Shown here piece by piece: positions 36,235-46,248 of a stretch of 64,000 nucleotides of DNA; the stretch's first letter is position 1, and each line of letters starts with the position of its first letter. The DNA comes from Acidobacteriota bacterium (GTDB lineage Bacteria > Acidobacteriota > Vicinamibacteria > Vicinamibacterales > UBA823), in the NCBI GenBank assembly GCA_002730525.1, contig PCAK01000036.1, forward strand, positions 98,507 through 162,506. The letters run 5' to 3'. The notes beneath the pieces were generated by a model. It did no database searches. It was not told the origin of the DNA and saw nothing but the letters and a program-made list of their open reading frames with translations. The position numbers and the translations under genes were made by a program.

Positions 36235-38379
36235 TCAGTGGAATTGCGGGGATGGGCAGCTACCGGTCGTCTTCGTCTGAGTCCGCACTTCTTCGTTGCC
36301 GTCCACAGAGATCGTACCGGTGGAACGGAAGAACGTCAGCGTCTTCCCGACCGTCTCACGGCACTCCTCCGGAAAGTCCTCGAGAATCTGCACCGGGGCA
36401 CCACGCATCACGTATCGACCATCCTCGGTGAAATAGGTCAGCTGCATCCCCGTGGCGGTGCGGTCGGTGAGCAAGAGCTTGACCTGCTGGTACGACTCCA
36501 CGCGCTCGAGTTCGTGCTGTGTTTCGCCGAGATACAACTCCACGCGATCTCCGCGCAAGTCGCCCTGCGGGCCATTCACATGCGCTTCGGTCGTGTAGGT
36601 CGCGCGGCGCAGCGCGTCTTCATAGTGCATCATCGCTGCCGACGCGATCGTCGGCACGAGCTCGACTTCCTGGGTCTCCTCATTCAATTCCTCGACCACG
36701 AATGCCGAGCGGGCGTTACCGATCGATTTAAGGTCCGCCGTCTGCTCGTACAGTTCGATCTGATCGCCCTGGACCGCCGTGTCGCCCTGCCAGAGCCTCG
36801 CGCCGCCCGTGTAGGTGGTCACGCCCGAACTCGCCTCGTAGGCGAGCTGCAACCCGGTCATGTACGCCGGTTCGTCCGACGTGAACATCCCGGGCAGCCG
36901 GGCCGTCTCAGCGGTATCGGCGTCGGCCTCGTCGCCCTGCCCCGCGCCGAGCGTAAGTATGCTCCGGACGTTGCCGCGGGCGCGCATGCCGCTGCCGTTC
37001 ATCGCTAAGTCGATCTCGTCGGCCTCCACCGACGTCCGTGCGTCGATGACCCGGGGCCGAGCGTCCTGCCCCGCCATCGGCCGAAGTTGAATGATGCCCG
37101 CGTCGACATCGTAGAACGCGCGGCTCGATGCACCCTCGGCCGCACCGTCCAGGAACACGACGTTATCGGTGAACGTGGCGCTGGCCATGGCGTCCAGGCT
37201 GCCGCCGAACTCGATGTCGAGGCGGTCTGCCGTCGTGACGAGATCCGAGCGACCGTCGTCAGCCGAGCGCAGCTCCCGGTACTCGACGTCGTCGGTGAAC
37301 TCGGCCGCCGTCAGGCCCTGGGCCTCGTTGCCTCGCGCCTCCATGACCGTTGACCGGACTCGCTTCGGCACACCCCCATCGGCCCCCGGCAGATCGACCT
37401 CGACGTGCTCCCGAACCCCAAGCGCCGTCACCGTCGCGCCGTCGCGCCCTAGCGTGGCGTCGATCCACTCTCCGGCGATCCGCTGCCCCTTCGCCGTGGT
37501 GGCGCCCGCGAGACGGATCTCGGACTGCCCGGCAAGTGTGGCATGCTTCAGCAACCCGGTGGCCTCGTCGTAGGTGAGGTTGATGTTACGCGCTTGCATC
37601 GCCTCGAGCTCTCCCGGTGATTCGGCGGATCCTTCCATCTGTGCCTGCCCGCGCAGCTCCATCATCTCGATGGCGCCCGTGATCTCGTCGTAGTACGCAA
37701 TTGCCCGCTGCGCCGTCGTCGTGCGACCCTCCTGCACGATCCTGACATTTCGCGCGAAACGCATGTAATGCTCCGCCCGGGCGAGCGACGCCACGCGTGA
37801 GGTGACGTCAGCGTGTCCGCCGCTGCCCTCGCCGAGCGTCACGTGCGCCTGGGCGAGTAGTCGGAGAAGTTCGCGCTCGTTGCTGTAGGTGGCCCCGACG
37901 GCGGTCCCGCTGAGGCGGCCACGCGAGAACTCCAGATAGCCTGGCAGATGGACCACGCTGTTCCGGTCGTTGTACGACGCCTTCTCCGTGGTGATCACGA
38001 GACCGTCGCTGCCCCGCATGACGACGTCACCCGTCACCGTCACGTCAGACTCGGTCTCGCCGACCTCTGCCTGATGCCCCGTGATGACGAATTCGTCACC
38101 CTCATCCCGCTCCACGGTGATGGTGACGCCCTCGAGTCGGCTCGGGCCATCGGCATAGGTCAACTGGCGTTCGGCTTCGACGGTGAAGTCCCTGGTGTCG
38201 CCGGTCGTCTGCGTGACCACGGTGCCGGTGCTTTCAAAGACCGCCTCGGGGTCGAGGCTGTGGATGGCGGACGAATTCTGAACGGGCTCACGGTCCTGCA
38301 CGGTCAGCCACACGGCGGATCCGAAGATCAGCGTGAAGGCCCCGATGATCAAGCGCGCTCGGCGCTGCCATCCCCTCAT
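36235..38379 (-). CDS. LptC-type protein with long LptA/OstA-like extension
   Basis: 714 residues. An N-terminal membrane anchor (RLIIGAFTLIFGSAVWLTV) is followed by an LptC-like domain and then repeated OstA/LptA-type beta-jellyroll strands (for example RTTTAQRAIAYYDEITGAIEM and GDLRGDRVELYLGETQHELERV) to the end. In E. coli LptC (191 aa) and LptA (185 aa) are separate and form the periplasmic bridge. Here one protein of roughly four times LptC length could span the periplasm itself. It is directly followed by lptB. Confidence 0.75.
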   Translation of the reverse strand: MRGWQRRARLIIGAFTLIFGSAVWLTVQDREPVQNSSAIHSLDPEAVFESTGTVVTQTTGDTRDFTVEAERQLTYADGPSRLEGVTITVERDEGDEFVITGHQAEVGETESDVTVTGDVVMRGSDGLVITTEKASYNDRNSVVHLPGYLEFSRGRLSGTAVGATYSNERELLRLLAQAHVTLGEGSGGHADVTSRVASLARAEHYMRFARNVRIVQEGRTTTAQRAIAYYDEITGAIEMMELRGQAQMEGSAESPGELEAMQARNINLTYDEATGLLKHATLAGQSEIRLAGATTAKGQRIAGEWIDATLGRDGATVTALGVREHVEVDLPGADGGVPKRVRSTVMEARGNEAQGLTAAEFTDDVEYRELRSADDGRSDLVTTADRLDIEFGGSLDAMASATFTDNVVFLDGAAEGASSRAFYDVDAGIIQLRPMAGQDARPRVIDARTSVEADEIDLAMNGSGMRARGNVRSILTLGAGQGDEADADTAETARLPGMFTSDEPAYMTGLQLAYEASSGVTTYTGGARLWQGDTAVQGDQIELYEQTADLKSIGNARSAFVVEELNEETQEVELVPTIASAAMMHYEDALRRATYTTEAHVNGPQGDLRGDRVELYLGETQHELERVESYQQVKLLLTDRTATGMQLTYFTEDGRYVMRGAPVQILEDFPEECRETVGKTLTFFRSTGTISVDGNEEVRTQTKTTGSCPSPQFH

Positions 38380-38405
38380 GAGGTCGGCTCGACTCGAAAT
38401 CCACT

Positions 38406-40133
38406 CTACCGGGGTTCCCGCACGTCGGCAACGGATAACTCGATACGGGTCTCTCCCCGGAAGTGGTTCTCCATCAAGGAGTAGGCGACGTCGAGCGCCC
38501 CTGCCTGGGCCTCCACGAAGGCCTTGCGTTCGGCCGCTCGCCAGGCGACGGCGCGAACGACTCGACCTGCCTGCTTGACCGACATCGTCAGATGCCGCTG
38601 TTTGAGGACCTTCGGGCCCTCCACGACCGTCAGGCCACTCGCCTGAAATATCGGTCGCGGGTTGCCGGAACCGAAGGGCTCCAGCCGCCTCAGCCCCTGA
38701 ACGACGTCGCTCGTGATGTCCGAAAGCGCCAGGGGCGCGTCCACGTGGAGCCGCGGCGTCAGCTCCTCAGGCCCGAGCCGTTCATCGGCGTAGGCATTGA
38801 GCCTCGACCGGAGTTCGCTGACCCGCGTCGCATCCAGCGTCACGCCGGCCGCCTGGCGATGTCCTCCGTAGCGCAAGAAGACGTCGGCGCAGTGCTTCAG
38901 CGCCGACAGGAGGTCGAATCCGGGGATGCTTCGCCCAGAGCCGTGGGCCGTCTCGCCGTCAATTGACAGCACCAGTGCCGGCTTCGCGAACGTCTCCACC
39001 AGCTTCGACGCGACGATGCCGATCACGCCGCGATGCCAACCATTTCCCGCCACGACAACCATGCCATGCGCGCCGATGTCAGGGTTCGACTCGACCGCCT
39101 TGCGGGCCTGGGCGGCGATCTCCTGTTCTTCCGACCGGCGCCGTGTGTTCTCCTCATCGAGGTCCCGAGCGAGCGAGGCGGCTTCGTCGCGCCGCGCCTC
39201 ATCGGACGTGAGCAGAAGACGCGCGGCCAGGTCCGGTGAGCCCATGCGACCGGCGGCGTTGACGCGCGGCGCAATACCGAACGCGACGTTGAAGCTGTCG
39301 AGCGTCTTCCCTGTCAGTCCGGCCACATCGAGGAGCGCGCGCAGGCCAACGCCGTTGGGACCCTTCGACAGGCCTTCGAGACCGACCTTGGCAATGACGC
39401 GATTCTCGCCGTGCAGCGGCACCACGTCTGCGATGGTGCCGATGGCCGCGATCTTGACGAACGCCGGGAGCCACGTCTCACGCTCCACGCGCAGGCACAG
39501 GGCCTGCACGAGCTTGAACGCGACGCCGGCGCCGGCCAGTTGGGTGTCCGGGTAGTCGCAGTCGGGGCGCTTGGGATTCACGACCGCGAGTGCTCGCGGG
39601 AGTTGCTCTCCGGGTTCGTGATGGTCGGTGACAATCAGGTCCACGCCGAGTTCCCGCGCTCGCTCGGCGGCATCGAGACTGCGAATCCCGCAGTCGACCG
39701 ACACGATCACTTTGGCGCCGTCGGCATGGAGCCGCTCGACGCCGGCCGGTTCTAGTCCGTACCCGTCGACCAGCCGATTGGGAATGTAGTGGGTGACGTC
39801 GGCGTTGAGCAGTTCGAGCACACGGCGCACCATGACCGTGGCCGTCACTCCGTCGACATCGTAGTCGCCGTGTACGGCAATCCGTTCACGGCGCGACACC
39901 GCCGTCAGGATGCGCTCGACCGCCTCCGGAATGCCCAGGAGGCCAAATGGATCGTGAAGTTGTTCGAGGGTCGGATTGAGGAATCGCCGGCCGGATTCCA
40001 CACCATCCACGCTGCGCTGAGCGAGCAGCCGGCCGATGATCGGCGCGACGCCGAGATCGCGGCTCAGCGACTCGGCGAGCGGAGCGTCGAACTCGCGAGG
40101 CTCCCAGCGGCGGGGGCGCACGCTAGCCCTCAC
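38406..40133 (-). CDS. recJ: Single-stranded-DNA-specific exonuclease RecJ
   Basis: About 575 residues from a GTG at 40133; in-frame alternatives lie at 40172 (overlaps accA by 50 bp) and 40121. The DHH-family motifs are VHGDYDVDGVTATVM, VSVDCGIRSL, IVTDHHEPG and later GYGGHRQAAG-type DHHA1 (here RYGGHRQAAG), followed by a C-terminal OB domain. RecJ degrades single strands 5'-3' in recombination and mismatch repair; mutS is 15 kb away. Confidence 0.92.
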   Translation of the reverse strand: MRASVRPRRWEPREFDAPLAESLSRDLGVAPIIGRLLAQRSVDGVESGRRFLNPTLEQLHDPFGLLGIPEAVERILTAVSRRERIAVHGDYDVDGVTATVMVRRVLELLNADVTHYIPNRLVDGYGLEPAGVERLHADGAKVIVSVDCGIRSLDAAERARELGVDLIVTDHHEPGEQLPRALAVVNPKRPDCDYPDTQLAGAGVAFKLVQALCLRVERETWLPAFVKIAAIGTIADVVPLHGENRVIAKVGLEGLSKGPNGVGLRALLDVAGLTGKTLDSFNVAFGIAPRVNAAGRMGSPDLAARLLLTSDEARRDEAASLARDLDEENTRRRSEEQEIAAQARKAVESNPDIGAHGMVVVAGNGWHRGVIGIVASKLVETFAKPALVLSIDGETAHGSGRSIPGFDLLSALKHCADVFLRYGGHRQAAGVTLDATRVSELRSRLNAYADERLGPEELTPRLHVDAPLALSDITSDVVQGLRRLEPFGSGNPRPIFQASGLTVVEGPKVLKQRHLTMSVKQAGRVVRAVAWRAAERKAFVEAQAGALDVAYSLMENHFRGETRIELSVADVREPR

Positions 40134-41112
40134 CGGCCGCGGGTTCTGCGTCGTTCTCGACGAGCCCGACACTTCCCATCCGCCGAAACTTGTCGTACCG
40201 GCGGTCGAGACGCAGGGCCGGACTGTCCCGGGCCAGCTCCTCCAGCGCCCGGGTCAAGGCCTCGTCGAGCAGGGTTGCCGCGGCCGTCGGGTCGGTGTGC
40301 GCCCCACCCTCCGGTTCGGGCACGATCTCGTCGATGACGCCCAGGTCGCGCAGATCCGACGCGCCGATGCGAAGGGCCGCGGCAGCCTCCATCTTGCGGT
40401 TGGCGTCACGCCACAGGATGGCGGCGCAGCCTTCGGGCGGGATCACGCTATAGACCGCATGCTCCTGCATGAGAATCCGATCGCCGATCGCCAGTCCCAG
40501 CGCCCCGCCGCTGCCACCTTCACCGCTGACAATGACGACGATTGGCACCGAGAGCATCGCCATCTCACGAAGGTTGAGAGCGATCGCCTCGGCGACACCT
40601 CGTTCCTCAGACTCGATGCCGGGATAGGCGGCGGGCGTGTCGACGAGGACGACGATCGGGCGCCTGAACTTCTCGGCAAGCCTCATCGCCCGGAGGGCCT
40701 TCCGGTAGCCCTCCGGCTTGGCATAGCCGAAGTTCCTGAAGATCTTCTCCTTCGTGTCCCCGCCGCCCTTCTGGTGGCCGACCACGAGAACGGGCGTCCC
40801 ATGGTGTTCGGCCAGGCCGCACACGATGGCGTGGTCATCCGCGAAGAGCCGATCGCCGTGGAGCTCCGAAAAACTAGTGAAGAGCAAGGCCACGTAGTCG
40901 AGGGTGTTCGGCCGGCTCGGGTGACGGGCCACGAGGACGCGCTGCCACGGCGTCAGGTTCGCGTAGAGGTCGCGTCGAATCGACCCGACCCGGTCACGCA
41001 GCTCCGCGATCTCCCGCTCCCGCTCCGGCGTCTTGGGCAGGAGGCCGAGTGCTTCGATCTCCTTGAGGAGGATCCCGATCGGTTCTTCGAACTCGAGTAG
41101 TTCCAGGGGCAT
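40123..41112 (-). CDS. accA: Acetyl-CoA carboxylase carboxyltransferase subunit alpha
   Basis: 329 residues. VARHPSRPNTLDYV, GDDHAIV-type substrate region (FADDHAIVCGLAEH), PILVVGHQKGGGDTKEKIFRNFG-type block (here VGHQKGGGDTKEKIFRNFGY) and GGSGGALGLAIGD. It makes malonyl-CoA with AccD, which is not in the window. Its end overlaps the recJ start. Confidence 0.96.
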   Translation of the reverse strand: MPLELLEFEEPIGILLKEIEALGLLPKTPEREREIAELRDRVGSIRRDLYANLTPWQRVLVARHPSRPNTLDYVALLFTSFSELHGDRLFADDHAIVCGLAEHHGTPVLVVGHQKGGGDTKEKIFRNFGYAKPEGYRKALRAMRLAEKFRRPIVVLVDTPAAYPGIESEERGVAEAIALNLREMAMLSVPIVVIVSGEGGSGGALGLAIGDRILMQEHAVYSVIPPEGCAAILWRDANRKMEAAAALRIGASDLRDLGVIDEIVPEPEGGAHTDPTAAATLLDEALTRALEELARDSPALRLDRRYDKFRRMGSVGLVENDAEPAAGEG

Positions 41113-41136
41113 TGCCGTCGTCAGTGGCCGCGCGGC

Positions 41137-44100
41137 TCAGCGAAGCGACACCGTGCCGCTCCCGCAGAGCTGCTCCACTTCCTCGATCAAGCGGGACGAC
41201 GGCTTGATCCGAACTTGGCCGAGATCGGCCCGCACACGCATCGCTCGACCCTTGCGATGGACCTCGAGTTCGACCGTCACGGGCCGATCCCCACGATGGC
41301 GGGCGAACAACTCCGCCAGCTTCTCGAACGTCTGGCGATCGTGGGGGGGTGCCGTCAGGCGAACGTCGAAATGCCGCACCAGCTTCTCCTGCAGGGCGCT
41401 GACGGGTAGAAGTTCCGATGCCAGGATGCGCCGCGTATCCTCGTCCCGCTCGAGCTTCCCACGAACGAGCACCATTCTATCGTTCTCGACCAGCGACGCA
41501 TGCTTCTCGAACGGTTCCGGAAACACCACGACCTCCACGGCGCCCAGCGGGTCCTCGAGCGTGAAGACCGCCATCCGGTTCCCGCGCCGCGTCTTCAGCG
41601 GGCGGCAGCCTCCGACGATCCCTCCGACCAGGACCTCCCCTTCGGCGTCGGCCAGATCGAGGATGGTGACGGCGCCCACGCGGCGCAGTTCGTCAGCAAA
41701 TCGATCGACGGGATGGCCCGACAGATACAGGCCCAGGGCCTCCTTCTCGAACGCCAACTGCTGCGCATCGGTCCAGGCCTTGGCCTCGGGCAGCCTGATG
41801 CCACCGGACCCGTCGTTGGCGTCGGGATCGTCGAAGAGCTGGGATTGGCCTCGTTCGCGATCGCGCTGGCTTCGGCCGCCGTGCTCGAGCGCCTTGTCCA
41901 CGACGGCGAACAGCCTGGCTCTCAACTCAGGCACCGGGCACTTGGAGCCCTCTCCCATTGAATCGAAGGCGCCCGCCTTGACGAGGCTCTCCAGGACCCG
42001 CTTGTTCACGAGCCGGAGATCGATCGCCTCGCACAACGCGTGCAACGACCGGATCCGCCCCTCCGATCTGCGATAGCTGAGGATCGATGCGATGGCGCTC
42101 TCCCCCACGTTCTTCACGGCGCCCAGGCCGAACCGCACGCCATCCTCGGTGACCGTGAACGCCAACTCGCTCGTCGCGATATCGGGTGGGAGAATCGGCA
42201 CCCCCAGCTCGCGGCACTCGCCGAGATAGAGCGCGAGCTTGTCGGTATTCTGCGATTCAATCGTCAGCAGCGCCGCGAGAAAGTACCAGGGATAGTTCGC
42301 CTTCAGGTACGCAGTCTGATACGCGAGGAGCGCGTAGGCGGTCGAGTGCGACTTGTTGAACCCATAGCCGGCGAAGTACTCCATGAGATCGAAGATCTTC
42401 GATGCCTTCTTCTTGGCCACGCCGCGCTCGACCGCGCCCTTCACGAATCGGTCCCGCTGGGCCTCCATGACCTTCGCGTCCTTCTTGCCCATTGCCTTAC
42501 GCAGGAGATCGGCCTCGCCCATCGAGAACCCGCCGAGGTCGGAAGCGATGCGCATGACCTGTTCCTGGTAGGCAATCACGCCATAGGTCTCATGCAGAAT
42601 CGGTTCAAGCTCAGGCAGCTCGTACTTGATGGCGACCGTGCCGTGTTTGCGCGCGATGAAGTCGTCAATGACTCCGCCGCGTAGCGGTCCCGGACGGTAC
42701 AGGGCGTTGAGGGCGATCAGATCGTCCAGGCGCTGCGGTTTCGCCTTGCGCAGGGTGTCCCGCATGCCCGAACTCTCGAATTGGAAGATCCCCAGCGTTT
42801 GCCCGTCAGAAAACAGCTTGTACGTCTTGGCGTCGTCGAGCGGTATGGATTCCAGGCTCAAGTCGGGCACCAGACGTTCGCGCAACGCGACGACCGCGTC
42901 ATCGAGGAGCGTCAGCGTGCTCAGGCCCAAGAAGTCCATCTTGAGCAAGCCGACGCGTTCGATCTCCTTCATCGCCCACTGCGTCGTGATCTCGTCCCGC
43001 TGACTCTTGTACAGCGGGACGAACTCGGTCAGCGGCTTTGGGGCTATAACTACGCCCGCGGCGTGTACGGACGCGTGCCGCGTCATGCCTTCGAGCCGGC
43101 GCGCGACGGTCAGGAGTTCCTTGACGCGCTCGTCGCGCCCGCTCAGTTCCTCGAGCGCTGACGTCTCCTTCTGCGCGCGTTCCAGCGTCATGTCGAGCGT
43201 CGGCGGGATCAGTTTGGCAACGCGATCGACGTCGGCATAGGGGATGTCTAGCGCGCGGCCGACATCGCGCACCGCAGCCCGCGCCTTCATCGTACCGAAG
43301 GTGATGATCTGAGCCACGTTCTCGCGGCCGTACTTCCGTGTCACGTACTCGATCACCTCGCCGCGACGCCGTTCGCAGAAGTCGATGTCGATGTCGGGGA
43401 GGGACACCCGTTCGGGATTCAGGAATCGCTCGAAGATCAGCCCGAACTCCAGGGGGTCGACGTCGGTGATCTGCAAGCAGTACGCCACGAGGCTTCCCGC
43501 GGCGGAGCCGCGACCGGGCCCCACGGGGATACTTCGTTCTCGCGCGTACCGGATGAAGTCCCAGACGATCAAGAAGTACCCGGGGTACTTCATCTGCTTG
43601 ATCATCTCGATCTCGTACGCCAGGCGGGCCTCGTAGGCCTCCACCGGGTGTTCCAGGGCCCCCCGCTCCTGCAATTCGCGCAGCCGCCCCAGGCGATGCT
43701 CGAAGCCTTCCCGAACCACGTGTTCGAAGTAGCTGTCGAGGGTGTACGGCTCGGGAACGTCGAAGTTGGGAAGAAAGTTCTGGCCGCCTACGAGATCGAC
43801 ATCACAGCGGTCGGCGATCCGGACGGTGTTGGCCATGGCCTCCGGGTGGTCGCCGAACACCGCGGCCATCTCGTCGGGGGTCTTCAGGAAGAACTGGTCG
43901 CCGTGATACCGAAGCCGCGCCTCGTCCTGCACGCTCTTGCCCGTCCCGATGCAGAGCAGGACGTCGTGGGGCTTGTGATCGCCCCGCCGCAGATAGTGCA
44001 CGTCGTTGGTGCAGATCAGGGGCAGGTCGAGGTCGCGCGCAATCGGGAGCAGCCCCTCGTTGACGGTGCGCTGCTCTGGAATCCCCTGGTACTGCATCTC

Positions 44101-44619
44101 CAGGAAGAAGTTTCCCGCGCCGAGGATGTCGCGGTAGGCGGCGGCCGCACCCATCGCCCGCTTGGTCTGTTCGGTCCGGATGCCCGTGGCGACCTCGCCC
44201 TTGAGACAGCTGCTGAGGCCGATGAGGCCGTTGGCGTGTGAGGCGAGCAAATCCTTGTCGATTCTCGGCCGGTAGTAAAAGCCTTCCGTGTATCCGCTCG
44301 AGACCAGCTTGATCAGATTGTGGTAGCCGGTGAGGTTCTCGGCGAGCAGGACCAGATGATTGGCGGTTTCGCCGGGGGATCCGCTCTTGGTCAGACGACT
44401 CTCGGGCGCAACGTAGACCTCGCATCCCAGGATCGGCTTGATGCCCCGCTTCTTGGCCTCGTCATGAAACGTGATGGTCGAGAACATGTTGCCGTGCTCG
44501 GTCACGGCGAGCGCCGGCACACCCGCTCGGTCGGCTTCGTCCATCAACTCCTCGATTCGGCAGGCGCCGTCGAGCAGCGAGAACTCGGTATGCAGGTGCA
44601 GATGAACGAACTCGGTCAT
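41137..44619 (-). CDS. dnaE: DNA polymerase III subunit alpha
   Basis: 1160 residues, normal for DnaE. PHP domain at the start (FVHLHLHTEFSLLDGACRI), then the polymerase palm with the catalytic acidic residues in LPDIDIDFCERRR, the helix-hairpin-helix and an OB domain (VLVGGIVGGCRPLKTRRGNRMAVFTLED). I chose the ATG at 44619; the frame upstream is inside guaA. It is 34 bp after guaA and 24 bp before accA. Confidence 0.96.
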   Translation of the reverse strand: MTEFVHLHLHTEFSLLDGACRIEELMDEADRAGVPALAVTEHGNMFSTITFHDEAKKRGIKPILGCEVYVAPESRLTKSGSPGETANHLVLLAENLTGYHNLIKLVSSGYTEGFYYRPRIDKDLLASHANGLIGLSSCLKGEVATGIRTEQTKRAMGAAAAYRDILGAGNFFLEMQYQGIPEQRTVNEGLLPIARDLDLPLICTNDVHYLRRGDHKPHDVLLCIGTGKSVQDEARLRYHGDQFFLKTPDEMAAVFGDHPEAMANTVRIADRCDVDLVGGQNFLPNFDVPEPYTLDSYFEHVVREGFEHRLGRLRELQERGALEHPVEAYEARLAYEIEMIKQMKYPGYFLIVWDFIRYARERSIPVGPGRGSAAGSLVAYCLQITDVDPLEFGLIFERFLNPERVSLPDIDIDFCERRRGEVIEYVTRKYGRENVAQIITFGTMKARAAVRDVGRALDIPYADVDRVAKLIPPTLDMTLERAQKETSALEELSGRDERVKELLTVARRLEGMTRHASVHAAGVVIAPKPLTEFVPLYKSQRDEITTQWAMKEIERVGLLKMDFLGLSTLTLLDDAVVALRERLVPDLSLESIPLDDAKTYKLFSDGQTLGIFQFESSGMRDTLRKAKPQRLDDLIALNALYRPGPLRGGVIDDFIARKHGTVAIKYELPELEPILHETYGVIAYQEQVMRIASDLGGFSMGEADLLRKAMGKKDAKVMEAQRDRFVKGAVERGVAKKKASKIFDLMEYFAGYGFNKSHSTAYALLAYQTAYLKANYPWYFLAALLTIESQNTDKLALYLGECRELGVPILPPDIATSELAFTVTEDGVRFGLGAVKNVGESAIASILSYRRSEGRIRSLHALCEAIDLRLVNKRVLESLVKAGAFDSMGEGSKCPVPELRARLFAVVDKALEHGGRSQRDRERGQSQLFDDPDANDGSGGIRLPEAKAWTDAQQLAFEKEALGLYLSGHPVDRFADELRRVGAVTILDLADAEGEVLVGGIVGGCRPLKTRRGNRMAVFTLEDPLGAVEVVVFPEPFEKHASLVENDRMVLVRGKLERDEDTRRILASELLPVSALQEKLVRHFDVRLTAPPHDRQTFEKLAELFARHRGDRPVTVELEVHRKGRAMRVRADLGQVRIKPSSRLIEEVEQLCGSGTVSLR

Positions 44620-44653
44620 GCCTATGTCCGAACGAACGAACGCCGCGACGGTG

Positions 44654-46192
44654 TCACTCCCACTCGATCGTCGACGGGGGCTTCGAGCTGATGTCGTAGA
44701 CAACGCGGTTGATGCCCTTGACCTCGTTCACGATCCGTGACGAAATCGTCGCGAGCAACGCGTGCGGTAACTCGGCCCAATCGGCCGTCATCCCGTCGCG
44801 ACTCTCGACGGCACGAATCGCCGCGGTGTACTCGTAGGTTCGCTCGTCACCCATGACTCCGACGCTCTGAATCGGGAGCAGCACCGCGAATGACTGCCAG
44901 ACCCGCCGGTACCAGCCCGCTCGCTTGATCTCGTCGGTGACGATGGCGTCGGCATCCCGCAGCAGCGCGAGCCGGTCGCCTGTCACCGCGCCGAGGATTC
45001 GCACCGCTAGGCCCGGCCCCGGGAACGGCTGGCGCCAGACGAACTCCTCGTCTACGCCCATTTCGAGTCCGACGCGCCGGACCTCGTCCTTGAAGAGCTG
45101 CCGCAACGGTTCCACGAGTTCGAAACGCATCGACTCGGGGAGGCCGCCCACGTTGTGATGACTCTTGATCGGCACCGACGGGCCAATCACCGAGACGCTC
45201 TCGATGACGTCCGGATAGAGCGTGCCCTGGGCGAGAAAGTCGAACTGGCCAAGCTCGGCCGCCTTCTGCTCGAAGACTTCGATGAAGGTCGCGCCGATGA
45301 TCTTCCGCTTCCGTTCCGGGTCGGTGACGTCCTCGAGTCGCTGGAGGAACAGCGTCGAGGCGTCGACGAACTCCAGCGGGAGCTCGAGTCTGTCAGCGAA
45401 GCGCCGCTGCACTTGCGCGGCTTCGTCTCGCCGCAACACGCCGTTGTCCACGAAAATGCACGTCAGCCGGTCGCCAATGGCTCGGTGAATCAGCAGTGCG
45501 GCCACAGTGGAATCCACGCCTCCGCTGAGGCCGCACACTACGCGCCCCTCGCCCACCTGCGCCTGGATCTTCGCCGTTGTCTCCTCGACGAACGACGCCA
45601 TCGTCCAGTCACCGACACAGCCGCAGATCTCCCGGGCGAAGTTGCCGAGAATCTCGACCCCGTACTCCGTGTGGGCCACCTCCGGATGAAAGAGTAGCGC
45701 GTAGAGTCCGCGGTCGGCGGCCTCCATCGCCGCGACGGGTGCATTCGCGCTCGTCGCCGTGACGGTGAAGCCGGGTGGTGCCTTCGCGATCAGGTCGCCG
45801 TGGCTGGCCCAAACGCGCACCTCAGCCGGGATGCCTTTGAAGAGCGGTCGGTCGGTCGCGGGCGCGACCTCTGCATTCCCGTACTCCCGATTCGGTGCGG
45901 CCTCGACGGCCCCGCCCAGCGCGTCCGCCATGGCTTGCATGCCGTAGCAGATTCCCAGCACCGGGACCTGCAGGTCGAAGACCGCCGGGTTGCACCGCGG
46001 GGCGTCGTGATCTGAGACCGACCGTGGGCCGCCCGATAGGATGATGCCACTGGGATGTCGCGCGGCCAGTTCTTCCGGCGGCGTGTCGAACGGGAGAATC
46101 TCCGCCAGCACAGCCAATTCGCGCAGCCGGCGAGCGATGAGTTGGGTGTACTGGGAGCCGAAATCGAGAACGAGTAGAGTCTGGTGTGTCAC
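44654..46192 (-). CDS. guaA: GMP synthase (glutamine-hydrolysing)
   Basis: 512 residues. Class I amidotransferase domain with the nucleophile Cys in [10 protein letters not shown] and the His/Glu dyad in [11 protein letters not shown], then the ATP-PP synthetase domain with [12 protein letters not shown], and the dimerisation domain. Converts XMP to GMP. It is the first gene of the long minus-strand cluster; a TATAAT box (46238-46243, minus strand) suits its promoter. Confidence 0.97.
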   Translation of the reverse strand: MTHQTLLVLDFGSQYTQLIARRLRELAVLAEILPFDTPPEELAARHPSGIILSGGPRSVSDHDAPRCNPAVFDLQVPVLGICYGMQAMADALGGAVEAAPNREYGNAEVAPATDRPLFKGIPAEVRVWASHGDLIAKAPPGFTVTATSANAPVAAMEAADRGLYALLFHPEVAHTEYGVEILGNFAREICGCVGDWTMASFVEETTAKIQAQVGEGRVVCGLSGGVDSTVAALLIHRAIGDRLTCIFVDNGVLRRDEAAQVQRRFADRLELPLEFVDASTLFLQRLEDVTDPERKRKIIGATFIEVFEQKAAELGQFDFLAQGTLYPDVIESVSVIGPSVPIKSHHNVGGLPESMRFELVEPLRQLFKDEVRRVGLEMGVDEEFVWRQPFPGPGLAVRILGAVTGDRLALLRDADAIVTDEIKRAGWYRRVWQSFAVLLPIQSVGVMGDERTYEYTAAIRAVESRDGMTADWAELPHALLATISSRIVNEVKGINRVVYDISSKPPSTIEWE

Positions 46193-46236
46193 GCGATTCG
46201 ACGGCGCGCCCGATGGGTAATGGGACGGTTGGGAGC

Positions 46237-46243
46237 TATTATA
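46237..46243. promoter_or_regulatory. -10-like box between guaA and the beta-propeller gene
   Basis: The sequence AGCTATTATAGCT reads TATAAT on the minus strand (46243-46238), placed right for guaA (start 46192), and TATTAT on the plus strand for the divergent gene. No strong -35 element is visible for either direction. Confidence 0.4.
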
Positions 46244-46248
46244 GCTGG

